From Ruegeria sediminis (GTDB taxonomy: Bacteria > Pseudomonadota > Alphaproteobacteria > Rhodobacterales > Rhodobacteraceae): a stretch of 64,000 bases of DNA. Each line of letters starts with the position of its first letter. Positions within the stretch are counted from its first letter, which is position 1. Positions 29,689 through 39,217 of the stretch are shown one piece after another. The position numbers and the translations under genes were made by a program. The stretch is taken from NCBI RefSeq assembly GCF_005938215.1, contig NZ_VCPD01000007.1, positions 62,001-126,000 of the forward strand, given 5' to 3'. The notes under the pieces are model-generated. The model saw nothing but the letters and a program-made list of their open reading frames with translations, was not told the origin of the DNA and did not search any database.

Positions 29689-31128
29689 ATGATCGAAAGA
29701 CGCGACTTCTACATCAACGGAAAATGGGTCGCCCCCGCCACCGCCAGTGATTTCCAGGTGATCGACCCTTCGACCGAGGAGCCCTGCGCGGTGATCTCGC
29801 TAGGTTCGCAGGCGGATACCGACGCCGCCGTCGCCGCCGCCAAGGCCGCCCTGCCCGGCTGGATGGCGACCCCGCCCGAGGAACGCATCGCGCTGGTCGA
29901 AAAGCTGATCGAGATCTACAAGACCCGCGGCGAGGATCTGGCGCGGGCGATGTCGCAGGAGATGGGCGCGCCCATCGACATGGCGCGCACCCAGCAGGTC
30001 GGCGCCGGCATCTGGCACCTGAAGAACTTCGTCAAGGCGGCCAGGGAGTTCCGCTTTGAACGGCCCCTGGGCGAGCACGCGCCGAACGACCGCATCATCT
30101 ACGAGGCGGTGGGCGTCTGCGCGCTGATCACCCCGTGGAACTGGCCGATGAACCAGATCACGCTCAAGGTCGGCGCCGCGGCGATCGCGGGCTGCACCAT
30201 GGTCCTGAAACCGTCCGAGCAGAGCCCGCTGAACGCGATGATCTTTGCCGAGATGATGGACGAGGCCGGGTTCCCGCCGGGCGTCTTCAACCTGGTGAAC
30301 GGCGACGGCGCGGGCGTGGGGTCGCAGCTGTCGGGCCATCCGGACGTGGACATGGTCAGCTTCACCGGCTCGACCCGCGCCGGCACGGCGATCTCGAAGA
30401 ACGCCGCCGAGACGCTGAAGAAGGTACATCTGGAACTGGGCGGCAAGGGCGCCAACGTGATCTTCGCCGATGCCGACGACAAGGCCGTCAAGCGCGGCGT
30501 GCTGCACATGATGAACAACACCGGCCAGAGCTGCAACGCGCCCAGCCGGATGCTGGTGCAGCGCCCGATCTACGACAAGGCGGTGGAAACCGCCGCCGAG
30601 GTCGCGAACAAGGTGACGGTCGGCAACGCGCTGGAGGAAGGCCGCCACATCGGCCCCGTGGTCAACGAGCTGCAGTGGACCAAGATCCAGGATCTGATCC
30701 AGAAGGGCATCGACGAGGGCGCGCGCCTGGTGGCGGGCGGCACCGGCCGGCCCGAAGGGTTCAACAAGGGCTATTTCGTGCGGCCCACCGTCTTTGCCGA
30801 CGCCAACAACCAGATGACCGTCGCGCGCGAGGAGATCTTTGGCCCGGTGCTGACCATGATCCCCTTCGAGACCGAGGAAGAGGCGGTCGAGATCGCCAAC
30901 GACACGCCATATGGCCTGACCAACTATGTCCAGACGCAGGACCCCGCCCGCGCCAACCGCATGGCGCGCGTGCTGCGGTCCGGCATGGTCGAGATGAACG
31001 GCCAGTCGCGCAGCGCCGGGTCGCCCTTCGGCGGCATGAAACAGTCCGGCAACGGCCGCGAGGGCGGCACCTGGGGGCTGGAGGATTTCCTTGAGGTCAA
31101 GGCCGTCGGGGGCTGGGCGGCAGAATAG
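29689..31128 (+). CDS. NAD(P)-dependent aldehyde dehydrogenase
   Basis: 479 residues, oxidises an aldehyde to the acid. Catalytic Cys near residue 283 in GQSCNAPSR and general base Glu near 250 in LELGGKGAN are both present. FTGSTRAG is the cofactor turn and TPWNWPMNQ the Rossmann entry. Substrate specificity is open. Strong ribosome site (AGGAGGGAG). It ends in a strong terminator. The TetR-like dyad upstream suggests substrate-dependent repression. Confidence 0.92.
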   Translation: MIERRDFYINGKWVAPATASDFQVIDPSTEEPCAVISLGSQADTDAAVAAAKAALPGWMATPPEERIALVEKLIEIYKTRGEDLARAMSQEMGAPIDMARTQQVGAGIWHLKNFVKAAREFRFERPLGEHAPNDRIIYEAVGVCALITPWNWPMNQITLKVGAAAIAGCTMVLKPSEQSPLNAMIFAEMMDEAGFPPGVFNLVNGDGAGVGSQLSGHPDVDMVSFTGSTRAGTAISKNAAETLKKVHLELGGKGANVIFADADDKAVKRGVLHMMNNTGQSCNAPSRMLVQRPIYDKAVETAAEVANKVTVGNALEEGRHIGPVVNELQWTKIQDLIQKGIDEGARLVAGGTGRPEGFNKGYFVRPTVFADANNQMTVAREEIFGPVLTMIPFETEEEAVEIANDTPYGLTNYVQTQDPARANRMARVLRSGMVEMNGQSRSAGSPFGGMKQSGNGREGGTWGLEDFLEVKAVGGWAAE

Positions 31129-31153
31129 GGCGCCCGCACAGGTCGGTGAATTC

Positions 31154-31187
31154 GGGCGGGGCGCGACAGGGCGCCCCGCCCTTTTTT
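31154..31187 (+). terminator. Rho-independent terminator of the aldehyde dehydrogenase
   Basis: Perfect 11-bp stem GGGCGGGGCGC/GCGCCCCGCCC with a 6-base loop, followed by six T. It is between convergent genes, so it also keeps this transcript out of the glyoxalase-like gene. Confidence 0.9.
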
Positions 31188-31192
31188 GTCCC

Positions 31193-31627
31193 TCAGATCG
31201 GGCGCACCACCAGTTGCGGCTCGCCGTCCGAAGTGCGGCGTGGCGAACGGCCGTCCCAGCCGATCTCGCCGCTGACCCGCTGGCGGTAGGACGAGAAGCT
31301 GTCGAAGGTCACCACATCGACGGGTTCGTCGAAATGCAGGGTGATCCGCCGGTGCGCGCCATCGCCGAGGGTGGTCAAACCGCGGATCTCGGCGGTGAAG
31401 GGCTGGCCCAGATAGCGCCCTTGGACCCGGTCGCCGACCCGCAGCTGCATCCGGTTGCCCGCCATCGCGTGCAGGGTATTCCAGTCCCGAACGCCGTGCT
31501 GATGCGCGACGAGTTCCAGCGACTCGCCATGCGACAGCTGCAGGCCGGTGCCGCGCAACCTGTCGCGCAGGCGTTTCGCCTGTGCCTTGAGCTCTGCAAG
31601 CGGAGCGATGTTTCCTGAATCAGTCAT
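31193..31627 (-). CDS. Glyoxalase-superfamily-type small protein
   Basis: 144 residues. The N-terminal half (about 8-52) has the block LKAQAKRLRDRLRGTGLQLSHGESLELVAHQHGVRDWNTLHA found in proteins annotated as glyoxalase superfamily (Glyoxalase_8); the second half is a small beta domain with GDRVQGRYLGQPF and ITLHFDEPVDVVTFDSF. No metal ligands of true glyoxalases can be recognised, so the enzymatic name is doubtful. ATG 31627 is chosen over upstream in-frame starts because they run into the mixed-composition spacer. Confidence 0.68.
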   Translation of the reverse strand: MTDSGNIAPLAELKAQAKRLRDRLRGTGLQLSHGESLELVAHQHGVRDWNTLHAMAGNRMQLRVGDRVQGRYLGQPFTAEIRGLTTLGDGAHRRITLHFDEPVDVVTFDSFSSYRQRVSGEIGWDGRSPRRTSDGEPQLVVRPI

Positions 31628-31815
31628 TCTTTGCCTCGTTTCCTTGAACGGGCGCATGTGAAGGGACGGGGCTCGCATTGCCATCCGTGCGCCGTTGGAA
31701 TGGGCAACAGACGTTCATCGACCGGGTTTCACCAGAGCCTTGCGGGCCGCGAGCGGCAGGGAACCCGAACCTGAGCCCCTCATATGGGGGCGGCTTGGCG
31801 CTTGTCAACCGCAGC

Positions 31816-32463
31816 TCAGAACGCGGGTTTGGCGCGGAACTTCATCGACACGCCGCCCTCGGGGTGTTTCAGGCGCAGTTCCTCGGAATGCAGCATCAGG
31901 CGGGGGAAATCGCGCGCCTCGCCCGTCGCGTAGAAGGGATCGCCCAGGATCGGGTGGCCCAGCGCCTGCATGTGAACGCGCAGCTGGTGCGAGCGGCCGG
32001 TTTTCGGGAACAGCCGCACGCGGGTCGTGCCGCCTTCGTGTTTCACGACGCGCCATTCGGTCACGGCGGGCTTGCCGGTGTCATGGCAGACCATCTGCAG
32101 CGGCCGGTTCGGCCAGTCCACGATCAGCGGCAGATCGACGGTGCCGGTCTTGGGTTCCAGCCTGCCCCAGAGCCGCGCGACATAGGTCTTGCGGGTCTGG
32201 CGCTTTTCGAACTGCAGCCCAAGGTGCCGCTGCGCGTGGGGCGTCTGGGCAAAGACCATCACGCCCGAGGTGTCCCGGTCCAGCCGGTGCACCAGCAGCG
32301 CCTGCGGAAACGCCGCCTGCACGCGGCCCAGCAGGCAGTCGGCCAGATGCGGGCCCTTGCCCGGCACCGACAGCAGGCCCGAGGGCTTGTTGACCACGAT
32401 CAGCTGCGCATCCTCGTGCAGCACGTCCAGCGGCGTCATGGGGGGATCGTAGGTCTCGCTCAT
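31816..32463 (-). CDS. RluA-family pseudouridine synthase
   Basis: 215 residues. RNA pseudouridine synthase of the RluA type, acting on tRNA U32 and/or 23S rRNA. The catalytic motif LLVHRLDRDTSGVMVF is intact, with Asp D62. FPKTGRSHQLRVHM and GHPILGDPFY are the second conserved blocks. No S4 domain, as in RluA itself. ATG 32463 (MSETYD) is divergent from the NTF2-like gene. The gap of 188 bases to the glyoxalase-like gene holds nothing visible. Confidence 0.88.
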   Translation of the reverse strand: MSETYDPPMTPLDVLHEDAQLIVVNKPSGLLSVPGKGPHLADCLLGRVQAAFPQALLVHRLDRDTSGVMVFAQTPHAQRHLGLQFEKRQTRKTYVARLWGRLEPKTGTVDLPLIVDWPNRPLQMVCHDTGKPAVTEWRVVKHEGGTTRVRLFPKTGRSHQLRVHMQALGHPILGDPFYATGEARDFPRLMLHSEELRLKHPEGGVSMKFRAKPAF

Positions 32464-32560
32464 GCGGGCCTGCCTAGCGCAGGCCGGCACCTCTCGCAAC
32501 GTCGTCCTTGCGTGGGGCGGCGGGTTCCGCAACTCTCGCCGGCAACGGAAAGGAGGCCCC

Positions 32561-32971
32561 ATGCACCCGACGATCGAGAAATTGCAGGAGGTCGTGGCCA
32601 AGGGCGACGAGAGCCTGATCCACGAGTTGCTGGCCGAGGATGTCCGGTTCCTGCCGCCTACCTATTACAAGACGTGGACAGGACGCGAGCCGGTGGCGGC
32701 GGTGCTGGGCCATGTCGGGCAGGTGTTGTCCGACTTCCGCTATCGCCGGATCATGGGCCAGGGCCGCGACTGGGCGCTGGAGTTCCAGTGCAGGGTCGGC
32801 GATCTGGACGCGGTGGGCGTCGATCTGATCACGCTCGATGACGGCGGGCTGATCCAGGAGTTCGAGGTGGTCATGCGCCCCTACAAGACCGTGGGCGCGC
32901 TGCGCGACGCGATGAACGCGCGGGTGATGACCGACGCGCGGTTCCTCAGGTTCCGCGACGCGCTGAGCTGA
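32561..32971 (+). CDS. NTF2/SnoaL-like protein
   Basis: 136 residues: TIEKLQEVVAKGDESLIHELLAEDVRFLPPTYYKTWTG is the helix and first strands of an NTF2-like cone; later DLITLDDGGLIQEFEVVMRPY is the long curved sheet. No catalytic assignment. An excellent ribosome site (AAAGGAGG) gives ATG 32561. Two bases separate its stop from the next gene, so they form an operon with the SGNH hydrolase. Confidence 0.7.
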   Translation: MHPTIEKLQEVVAKGDESLIHELLAEDVRFLPPTYYKTWTGREPVAAVLGHVGQVLSDFRYRRIMGQGRDWALEFQCRVGDLDAVGVDLITLDDGGLIQEFEVVMRPYKTVGALRDAMNARVMTDARFLRFRDALS

Positions 32972-32973
32972 CC

Positions 32974-33687
32974 ATGCCCGGCCCGATCGCCGCCGACCAG
33001 ATCCTGCGGGTGCCGCTGTTGCCACTGCTGGCGGCGCAGGCGCTGGCGGTGCGCCGCAGCGCGCATTTGCTGCCCGAGCCTTCCGGGCCGCGCGAAGGGC
33101 GCGAGGGGCGCGGGCCGCGGTTGCGGTTGCTGATCGCCGGCGACAGTTCGGCGGCCGGGGTCGGCGCGGGCACCCAGAAACAGGCGCTTGCGGGTCAGCT
33201 GCTGCGGCAGCTGGGCCGGCATTACAGCGTCGAGTGGCGGCTGGAGGCGGCGACCGGACAGACGACGCGCGATGCGCTGGAGCGGCTGCGGCGGCTGCAG
33301 GGGGCATTCGACGTGGCGGTGACGGCGCTCGGGGTCAATGACGTGACCCGCCTGACCACGCGGGCGCAGTTCGCGGCGCGGCAGGACGAAATGCTGAGGC
33401 ACCTGACCGGGGCGCTTGGCGTCCGCCGGGTGGTGATGACGGGCGTGCCGCCGATGCACCGGTTTCCGGCGTTGCCGCAGCCGCTGGCCTGGGTGCTGGG
33501 CCGGCAGGCGGCGCGGCTGGATCAGGCGATGCAGGAGGCGGCGGCACGGTTTCCGCAGGCGCGGCATCTGGCGCTGCACCTGCCGGACGACCCCGCCCTG
33601 GCCGCGCCCGACGGCTATCACCCGAGCCCGCGCGCCTATGCGCTCTGGGCCGAGGCGGCGGCGCGGATCATCCGCGATCAGGGCTGA
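32974..33687 (+). CDS. SGNH/GDSL-type hydrolase
   Basis: 237 residues. Ser esterase/lipase fold: block I GDSSAAGVG (nucleophile Ser in GDS), block III ALGVNDVTR with the Asn, and block V DGYHPS with the catalytic Asp/His pair. A hydrophobic N-terminal stretch (about 12-28) may be a signal or a membrane anchor. Targets could be lysophospholipid, acyl or acetyl groups. The last 10 bases overlap the convergent RarD gene. Confidence 0.85.
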   Translation: MPGPIAADQILRVPLLPLLAAQALAVRRSAHLLPEPSGPREGREGRGPRLRLLIAGDSSAAGVGAGTQKQALAGQLLRQLGRHYSVEWRLEAATGQTTRDALERLRRLQGAFDVAVTALGVNDVTRLTTRAQFAARQDEMLRHLTGALGVRRVVMTGVPPMHRFPALPQPLAWVLGRQAARLDQAMQEAAARFPQARHLALHLPDDPALAAPDGYHPSPRAYALWAEAAARIIRDQG

Positions 33688-34583
33688 GGGCGCATCCGCC
33701 GCAGCATCTGGACCGAATAGATCACCAACGCCGCCCAGATCATCGGAAAGGCGATCATCCGGCCGCGGCCGATCTGCTCGTCGAACAGGGTGATGGCGGT
33801 GATGAAGATCATCGTCGGCGCGATGTATTGCAGGATGCCCATGGTGGACAGCCGCACCAGCTTGGCGCCGTTGGCATAGACCAGAAGCGGCACGGCCGTC
33901 ACCACGCCCGCCCCGGCAAGCAGGGCGGTGTCCGTGGCCTGCAGGCCGAAATGCCCGGCCCCCTCGGCCCCCAGCCAGATGACATAGACGAGGGCCGGAA
34001 GGAACAGGATCAGCACCTCGAGCAGGAAGCCCTGGTTGGGGCCGATCGGAAGCGAGCGTTTGAAAAAGGCGTAGAAGCCCCAGCTGACCATCAGGCCCAG
34101 CGCCGCCCAGGGCAGTTCGCCCGCCTCCAGCACCAGGACCAGCACCCCGGCCGCCGCCAGCGCCACCGCGGCCAGCTGCATGCGGGTCAGCGGTTCGCGC
34201 AGCAGGATGGCGCCGAGGGCGATGCTGAAGAGCGGGTTGATGTAGTAGCCAAGCGCCGCATCCAGCGCATTACCGCTGGCGATGGCCCAGACATAGATCG
34301 CCCAGTTGACCGAGATCAGCGCCGCGGTCAGGCAGGCCATGGCCAGCATCCGCGGATTGCGCAGCGCCGCCACCAGGTCGCGGGTCCGGCCCAGCGCCAC
34401 CAGCAGCAGTCCCGCCACCGGCACCGACCAGATGATTCGGTGCGCCACCACCTCGACCGCCGGGATATGCGCCATTGCCTTCATGTAGAGCGGCAGGAAG
34501 CCCCACAGCACATAGGCCGTGACCGCAAGGGCCAAACCCTTGGGGGTGTCCGCAGTGTCGGCGGGAAGCGCGGCTTGGGACAT
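33678..34583 (-). CDS. rarD: EamA-type transporter, RarD subfamily
   Basis: 301 residues, ten hydrophobic segments. It matches the RarD group of EamA drug/metabolite permeases: the GFLPLYMKAMAHIPAVEVVAHRIIWS start and the NWAIYVWAI region are its signature, with LGYYINPL in the fourth helix. The substrate is unknown. ATG 34583 (MSQAALP) follows; longer in-frame upstream starts are in a spacer. Its tail overlaps the SGNH hydrolase end. Confidence 0.9.
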   Translation of the reverse strand: MSQAALPADTADTPKGLALAVTAYVLWGFLPLYMKAMAHIPAVEVVAHRIIWSVPVAGLLLVALGRTRDLVAALRNPRMLAMACLTAALISVNWAIYVWAIASGNALDAALGYYINPLFSIALGAILLREPLTRMQLAAVALAAAGVLVLVLEAGELPWAALGLMVSWGFYAFFKRSLPIGPNQGFLLEVLILFLPALVYVIWLGAEGAGHFGLQATDTALLAGAGVVTAVPLLVYANGAKLVRLSTMGILQYIAPTMIFITAITLFDEQIGRGRMIAFPMIWAALVIYSVQMLRRMRPQP

Positions 34584-34736
34584 CACGGGTCTCCGAACGG
34601 TGTGCCCGGTTCTTACGGCAGGTTGTGCCCGAAAGGGAATAGAGGTTTCTGTTGCGGCGGGCATCAGGGATCGTGATCGGAACCCGGACTCTGGCGGCCC
34701 GGCGGCCGGCATTCTGCGAGGTTCCGCGGAGCGCGA

Positions 34737-34753
34737 CGGGGGCAGAGCCCCCG
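34737..34753. repeat. GGGGGC-loop-GCCCCC hairpin at the end of the betaine cluster
   Basis: CGGGGGC/GCCCCCG with the 3-base loop AGA, 14 bases past the stop of the sarcosine dehydrogenase-like gene. The same stem design with a GCT loop is at 45152-45170. Roseobacter genomes carry many such GC tri-loop hairpins between genes. Likely a transcript-end hairpin without a T run. Confidence 0.5.
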
Positions 34754-34766
34754 CCGGCCCCGGCCG

Positions 34767-37220
34767 TCAGGCTTTCACCCGCTCGGACTTGGGATCGTAC
34801 ATCGGTATCAGCGAGGCTTCGGCCCTGACCTTGATGCCGCAGACGTCGATCTCGTAGGTCGAGGCCAAAACATCCGCCGGTTTTTCGCCGTCGCAGGGCA
34901 CGTAGCCCATGCCGATGGCGCCGCCCAGCGTGTGGCCGTAATTGCCCGAGCTGAGATAGCCCACGTATTCGCCGTCGCGCAGGATCGGCTCGTTGTGGAA
35001 CAGCAGCGGTTCGGGATCGGTCAGGCGGAACTGCACCAGCCGCGCTTTCGGGCCGGTTTCCTTGCGCGCGATCACCGCCTCGCGGCCGATGAAGTCGCAG
35101 CCCTTGTCGACCTTGACGGCGAAGCCCAGGCCCGCGTCCACCACGTGATCCTCGCAGGTGATGTCGTGGCCGAAATGGCGGAAGCCCTTTTCGATGCGGC
35201 AGCTGTCCATCATGTGCATGCCGCAGAGTTTCAGCCCCATGTCCTGCCCCGCCTCGTGCAGCGTCTCGAAGACGTGGCCGGCCATGTCGGCGGAGACGTA
35301 GATCTCCCACCCCAGTTCGCCGACATAGGTGACGCGATGGGCGCGGGCGAGGCCCATGCCGATCTCGATCTCCTGCGCGGTGCCGAAGGGATTGGCGGCG
35401 TTCGAGAAATCGTTGGGCGAGACCTTCTGCAGCAGCGCGCGGGAATTGGGGCCCATCACCGCCAGCACCCCCTCGCCCGCCGTCACGTTGGTGATGACGA
35501 CGCGGAAATCGCCCACGTGGCGCATCATCCAGGTCTGGTCGGCCAGACGGGTCGCCGCCGGGGTCACCACCAGATAGGCGGTTTCGGACAGGCGCGTGAC
35601 GGTCACGTCCGACTCGATCCCGCCGGTGCGGTTGAGGAACTGGGTATAGACGATCTTGCCCACCGGCACCGCGTAGTCGCCGCCGCCGATGTAGTTCATG
35701 AAAGCCTGCGCATCCGGCCCTTCGACGCGGATCTTGCCGAAGGAGGACATGTCGTACATGCCGACATTCTCGCGGATGGCGCGATGTTCGGCGGCGGCGT
35801 TGTCGAACCAGTTCTGGCGCTTCCAGCTGTATTGGTACTCGCGCTCCTGGCCATCGTTGGCGAACCAGTTGGCGCGCTCCCAGCCGGCCAGTTCGCCGAA
35901 GACCGCGCCCCGTTCCCTGAGGTGGTGGTGGAAGGGCGTGCGGCGCACGCCGCGCGCCGTCGCCTTTTGCCGGTAGGGATAGTGGTCGGCGTAGAGCAGG
36001 CCCAGCGTTTCCTTCGACCGTTCGAACAGGTATTTCCGGTTGCCCTGGAACGGCTGCATCCGGCTGATGTCCACGTCGCCCAGATCGAAGGGCTTGGCGC
36101 CGCTGTCCATCCATTCGGCCAGCGCCATGCCGGCGCCGCCGGCGGACTGGATGCCGATCGAGTTGAAGCCCGCGGCGACCCAGACATTGTCCATCTCGGG
36201 CGCGAGGCCGAGGTGGTAGGCGTCGTCGGGGGTGAAGCTTTCGGGGCCGTTGAAGAAGGTGTGGATGCCCGCCTCGGCCAGCATGGGCATCCGGTTGCAG
36301 GCGGCTTCGAGGATCGGTTCGAAATGGTCGAAATCCTGCGGAAGCTGGTCGAATTCGAAACTGTCGGGGATGCCGTCCATCGCCCAGGGCTTGGCGTTTG
36401 GCTCGAAGGCGCCCAGCAGGATCTTGCCGGCGTCCTCCTTGTAATAGGCGCATTCGTCGGGCACGCGCAGCACCGGCAGCTGGGTCAGGCCGTCGATGGC
36501 CTCGGTGACGATGTAGAAATGCTCGCAGGCGTGCAGCGGCACGTTGACGCCGGCCATGCGCCCGACCTCGTGGCCCCACATGCCGGCGCAGTTCACCACC
36601 ATGTCGCAGTCGATATGACCCGAGGCGCTGCCGTCGTCGGCCTGCCAGTCGACGCCGGTGACGCGGCGCCCTTGCCGGGAGATGCCGGTGACCTTGACGC
36701 GCTCCTTGACGATGCCGCCGCGCTGGCGGGCGCCCTTGGCCAGGGCCAGCGCGATGTTGGCCGGGTCGCCCTGCCCGTCCAGCGGCAGGTAGACCGCGCC
36801 CTTGACGCCGTCGAGATTGAGATGCGGGTATAGCTCGGCCACCCGCTCGTTCGGGATCTCCTCGACCTGCACGCCGAAGGCGCGGGCCATTGCGGCCTGG
36901 CGGTAGATCTCTTCCTTGCGTTCCTCGGTCAGGGCGACGGTGATCGAGCCGACCCGCTTGAAGCCGGTGGCGACGCCGGTTTCCTCTTCGAGCGAGCCGT
37001 AGAGTTCCTGGCTGTATTTCGCCAGCCTGGTCATGTTGGCGGTGGCGCGCAGCTGCGCGATCAGCCCCGCGGCGTGCCAGGTGGTGCCCGAGGTGAGCTG
37101 CTTGCGTTCCAGCAGCACCACGTCCTTCCAGCCCTTCTTGGTCAGGTGGTAGGCGACCGAGCATCCGATCACGCCGCCGCCGATGATGACCACGCGGGCC
37201 TTGCTGGGAAGATCAACCAT
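34767..37220 (-). CDS. FAD/folate-dependent sarcosine dehydrogenase-like oxidoreductase
   Basis: 817 residues with three parts: FAD domain (about 1-360, with GGGVIGCSVAYHL and the TWHAAG motif; H49 in it is the residue that binds FAD covalently in dimethylglycine/sarcosine dehydrogenases), a central FAO_M stretch (about 365-425), and a GCV_T-like folate domain (about 430-810). The blocks GPESFTPDD and GFNSIGIQSAGGAG are closest to sarcosine dehydrogenase as I recall. Expected reaction: sarcosine plus THF to glycine plus methylene-THF. It is the last gene of the minus-strand cluster, 89 bases after the GlxA-type regulator. Another N-methyl substrate is possible. Confidence 0.8.
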   Translation of the reverse strand: MVDLPSKARVVIIGGGVIGCSVAYHLTKKGWKDVVLLERKQLTSGTTWHAAGLIAQLRATANMTRLAKYSQELYGSLEEETGVATGFKRVGSITVALTEERKEEIYRQAAMARAFGVQVEEIPNERVAELYPHLNLDGVKGAVYLPLDGQGDPANIALALAKGARQRGGIVKERVKVTGISRQGRRVTGVDWQADDGSASGHIDCDMVVNCAGMWGHEVGRMAGVNVPLHACEHFYIVTEAIDGLTQLPVLRVPDECAYYKEDAGKILLGAFEPNAKPWAMDGIPDSFEFDQLPQDFDHFEPILEAACNRMPMLAEAGIHTFFNGPESFTPDDAYHLGLAPEMDNVWVAAGFNSIGIQSAGGAGMALAEWMDSGAKPFDLGDVDISRMQPFQGNRKYLFERSKETLGLLYADHYPYRQKATARGVRRTPFHHHLRERGAVFGELAGWERANWFANDGQEREYQYSWKRQNWFDNAAAEHRAIRENVGMYDMSSFGKIRVEGPDAQAFMNYIGGGDYAVPVGKIVYTQFLNRTGGIESDVTVTRLSETAYLVVTPAATRLADQTWMMRHVGDFRVVITNVTAGEGVLAVMGPNSRALLQKVSPNDFSNAANPFGTAQEIEIGMGLARAHRVTYVGELGWEIYVSADMAGHVFETLHEAGQDMGLKLCGMHMMDSCRIEKGFRHFGHDITCEDHVVDAGLGFAVKVDKGCDFIGREAVIARKETGPKARLVQFRLTDPEPLLFHNEPILRDGEYVGYLSSGNYGHTLGGAIGMGYVPCDGEKPADVLASTYEIDVCGIKVRAEASLIPMYDPKSERVKA

Positions 37221-37309
37221 TCCGATGTCTCCGAATCTTCAGATTTCCGGCATCGTGCCACGGAAAGGCGGCAGGAAATCCATCAAAAACGTCAGAACGC
37301 GGGCGATAA

Positions 37310-38281
37310 TCACCTTGCACCAGCGGTTCGGCGCTGGCGGCGCAGGGCAAAGGGGGTGACGCCGTAGACGCTTTTGTAGATGGCGGAAAACCCGTTCGGA
37401 AAGCCGCAGGCCAACCCGATCTCGCGCACGCTGAGGGTGGTGTTCATGAGCAGGTTGTTGGCCTTGGCGAGGCGCATTTCACGGTAGAACCCGTTGGGCG
37501 TGGTGCCGAGAAACGTCTTGAACTTGCGCTCGAGCGAGCGGTTCGACAGGTCGAGCGCCGCGACGATCTCGTTGATCGGAACGGGGTCTTCGATGTTGGC
37601 CTGCATGATCTTGATGCACTGGTCGAGCTTGTCGTCGCCGGTGGCGGTGGCCTTGATCCCGGAAAACGGCTGCAAGGAGCTGAAATCGCGGATGTTCTCG
37701 TGCAGCATGATGTCGGCGACGGTCATCCGCGCCGCGCCCGAGACGTGGCGGCCGATCACCGCCAGCGTCACGTCCACGGTCGCGCCCATGCCGGCGCAGG
37801 TGACGACGGGGCCGTGTTCCGTGGCGATCGAGTAGTTGGCGTCGAACCCGGCGCCGCGCTCGCGCAGGAACGAGGTGTTCTCCCAATGGGTGGCGTGGCC
37901 TTCGGCCCCCTTGTCCTTGATGTAGCGGCTGGCGGCCTCGGCCAGCAGGTACACCTGCGCGCCGCGATGGGTGTAGTCGGAAATCACCCGCGTCAGCGCC
38001 AGGTCGGGATGGTCCGGGTCGGTGTTGCCGATGACGAAGAGGTAGTCCGCGCGGGGCTGCCGGGTGACCGGTTCCGTCTCGACATAGGCCCTGGCCCGGC
38101 TGGCGACCGGGCCGCCCCGGAGCGAGCGGTAGGTGTAGCTGAAGAGCGGCCGCGGGCAGACCCGGTTGGCGATGCGCAGCACGTCGACGACCCCGGCCAG
38201 TTCGGTCAGGACGAAGCCGTCGGCGACGATGACGTCGAACTGCCATTGCCGGTCCGGACCCGGCGCCTGTGGTGCCGCCAT
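37310..38281 (-). CDS. GlxA/GbdR-type regulator (DJ-1/PfpI + AraC)
   Basis: 323 residues. The N-terminal DJ-1/PfpI-like sensor domain (about 14-190; FDVIVADGFVLTELAGVVDVLRIANRV) is followed by an AraC/XylS DNA-binding domain (about 215-320) with two helix-turn-helix motifs. This is the architecture of Pseudomonas GbdR, the activator of glycine betaine and dimethylglycine catabolism. Its position inside a betaine demethylation cluster supports the same role. VVTCAGMG holds the nucleophilic-elbow-like Cys. 12 bases separate it from the methyltransferase gene. Confidence 0.85.
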   Translation of the reverse strand: MAAPQAPGPDRQWQFDVIVADGFVLTELAGVVDVLRIANRVCPRPLFSYTYRSLRGGPVASRARAYVETEPVTRQPRADYLFVIGNTDPDHPDLALTRVISDYTHRGAQVYLLAEAASRYIKDKGAEGHATHWENTSFLRERGAGFDANYSIATEHGPVVTCAGMGATVDVTLAVIGRHVSGAARMTVADIMLHENIRDFSSLQPFSGIKATATGDDKLDQCIKIMQANIEDPVPINEIVAALDLSNRSLERKFKTFLGTTPNGFYREMRLAKANNLLMNTTLSVREIGLACGFPNGFSAIYKSVYGVTPFALRRQRRTAGAR

Positions 38282-38293
38282 GTTGCGGACCCC

Positions 38294-39190
38294 TCAGACG
38301 ATCCGGTGCCCGGCGGCGCGCAGGCGCCCGGCCAGTTCCGAGATGTGATCGGGGCCGACCTCGCAACAGCCGCCGACGATCGTGGCGCCCTGCGCGACCC
38401 AGCCCATCGCGTGATCGGCATAGGCTTCGGGGCCGAGATCCTGCCGCTGTTCGAGCGCGTCCACGGTGGGCGCGTCCTTGAGAAACGCCTCGGAGATGCG
38501 GGTGAAGCCGTTGGCGTAGGCGCCGAAGGGCCGGCCCAGCGCCGCGAGGATGTCGAGCGCGGCCGGGATCGCCTCGGGGCGGGAACAGTTGATCAGCACC
38601 GCCTCGGGGCCGAAACGGTCCACGAGCGGCGCGACATCGGCCAGCGGCTCGCCCGACCGCAGCCGGGTGCCGTCGTCGTCCATCACCGTCAGCGCCAGCC
38701 AGACCGGCTTGCCGCAGCCCTGCGTGCCGCGCAGCGCGCCCTCGGCCTCCTGCACCGACGAGACGGTTTCGATCAGGAACAGGTCGACGCGCGGCGCCAT
38801 CAGATCGACCAGTTCGCGGTACTTGCCGGCGGCCTCTTCCGGATCGGGATTGAGGTCGGGGCGGTAGGAGGCCAGCAGCGGCCCCAGCGATCCGGCGACG
38901 CGGCCGCCGGGGGCGTCGGCGCGGGCGCGTTCGGCCTGAGCCAGGGCGGTGTCGATCAGGGCGGACACCTGGTCCTCCATCCCCACCCGGACGAGGCGCG
39001 AGCGGTGGACCGCGTAGGTGTTGGTGGTGGCGATGGTAGCGCCGCGCCGGAAATAGTCGGCGTGGACCTCGCCCACCAGCTCGGGGTTGTCGATCATCAC
39101 CCGCGTCGACCACAGCGGCGTCGCCCGGTCGCCGCTGCGTTTCACCAGTTCCTGGCCGATGGAGCCGTCCAGAAGCGTGATTTCGGTCAT
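38294..39190 (-). CDS. Betaine-homocysteine-type S-methyltransferase
   Basis: 298 residues, a zinc-dependent TIM-barrel homocysteine methyltransferase. The zinc ligands C202 (LINCSRPEA) and C275, C276 (GGCCEVGP) are present, with the LDGSIGQEL start and a mid NTY region. Relatives include MmuM (S-methylmethionine) and BHMT (glycine betaine). The flanking demethylases favour betaine as methyl donor: glycine betaine + homocysteine to dimethylglycine + methionine. Roseobacters are known to use such a route. It ends 12 bases before the regulator. Confidence 0.85.
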   Translation of the reverse strand: MTEITLLDGSIGQELVKRSGDRATPLWSTRVMIDNPELVGEVHADYFRRGATIATTNTYAVHRSRLVRVGMEDQVSALIDTALAQAERARADAPGGRVAGSLGPLLASYRPDLNPDPEEAAGKYRELVDLMAPRVDLFLIETVSSVQEAEGALRGTQGCGKPVWLALTVMDDDGTRLRSGEPLADVAPLVDRFGPEAVLINCSRPEAIPAALDILAALGRPFGAYANGFTRISEAFLKDAPTVDALEQRQDLGPEAYADHAMGWVAQGATIVGGCCEVGPDHISELAGRLRAAGHRIV

Positions 39191-39217
39191 CGTCCTCTCC
39201 TTGTCATCGGCGGGGCG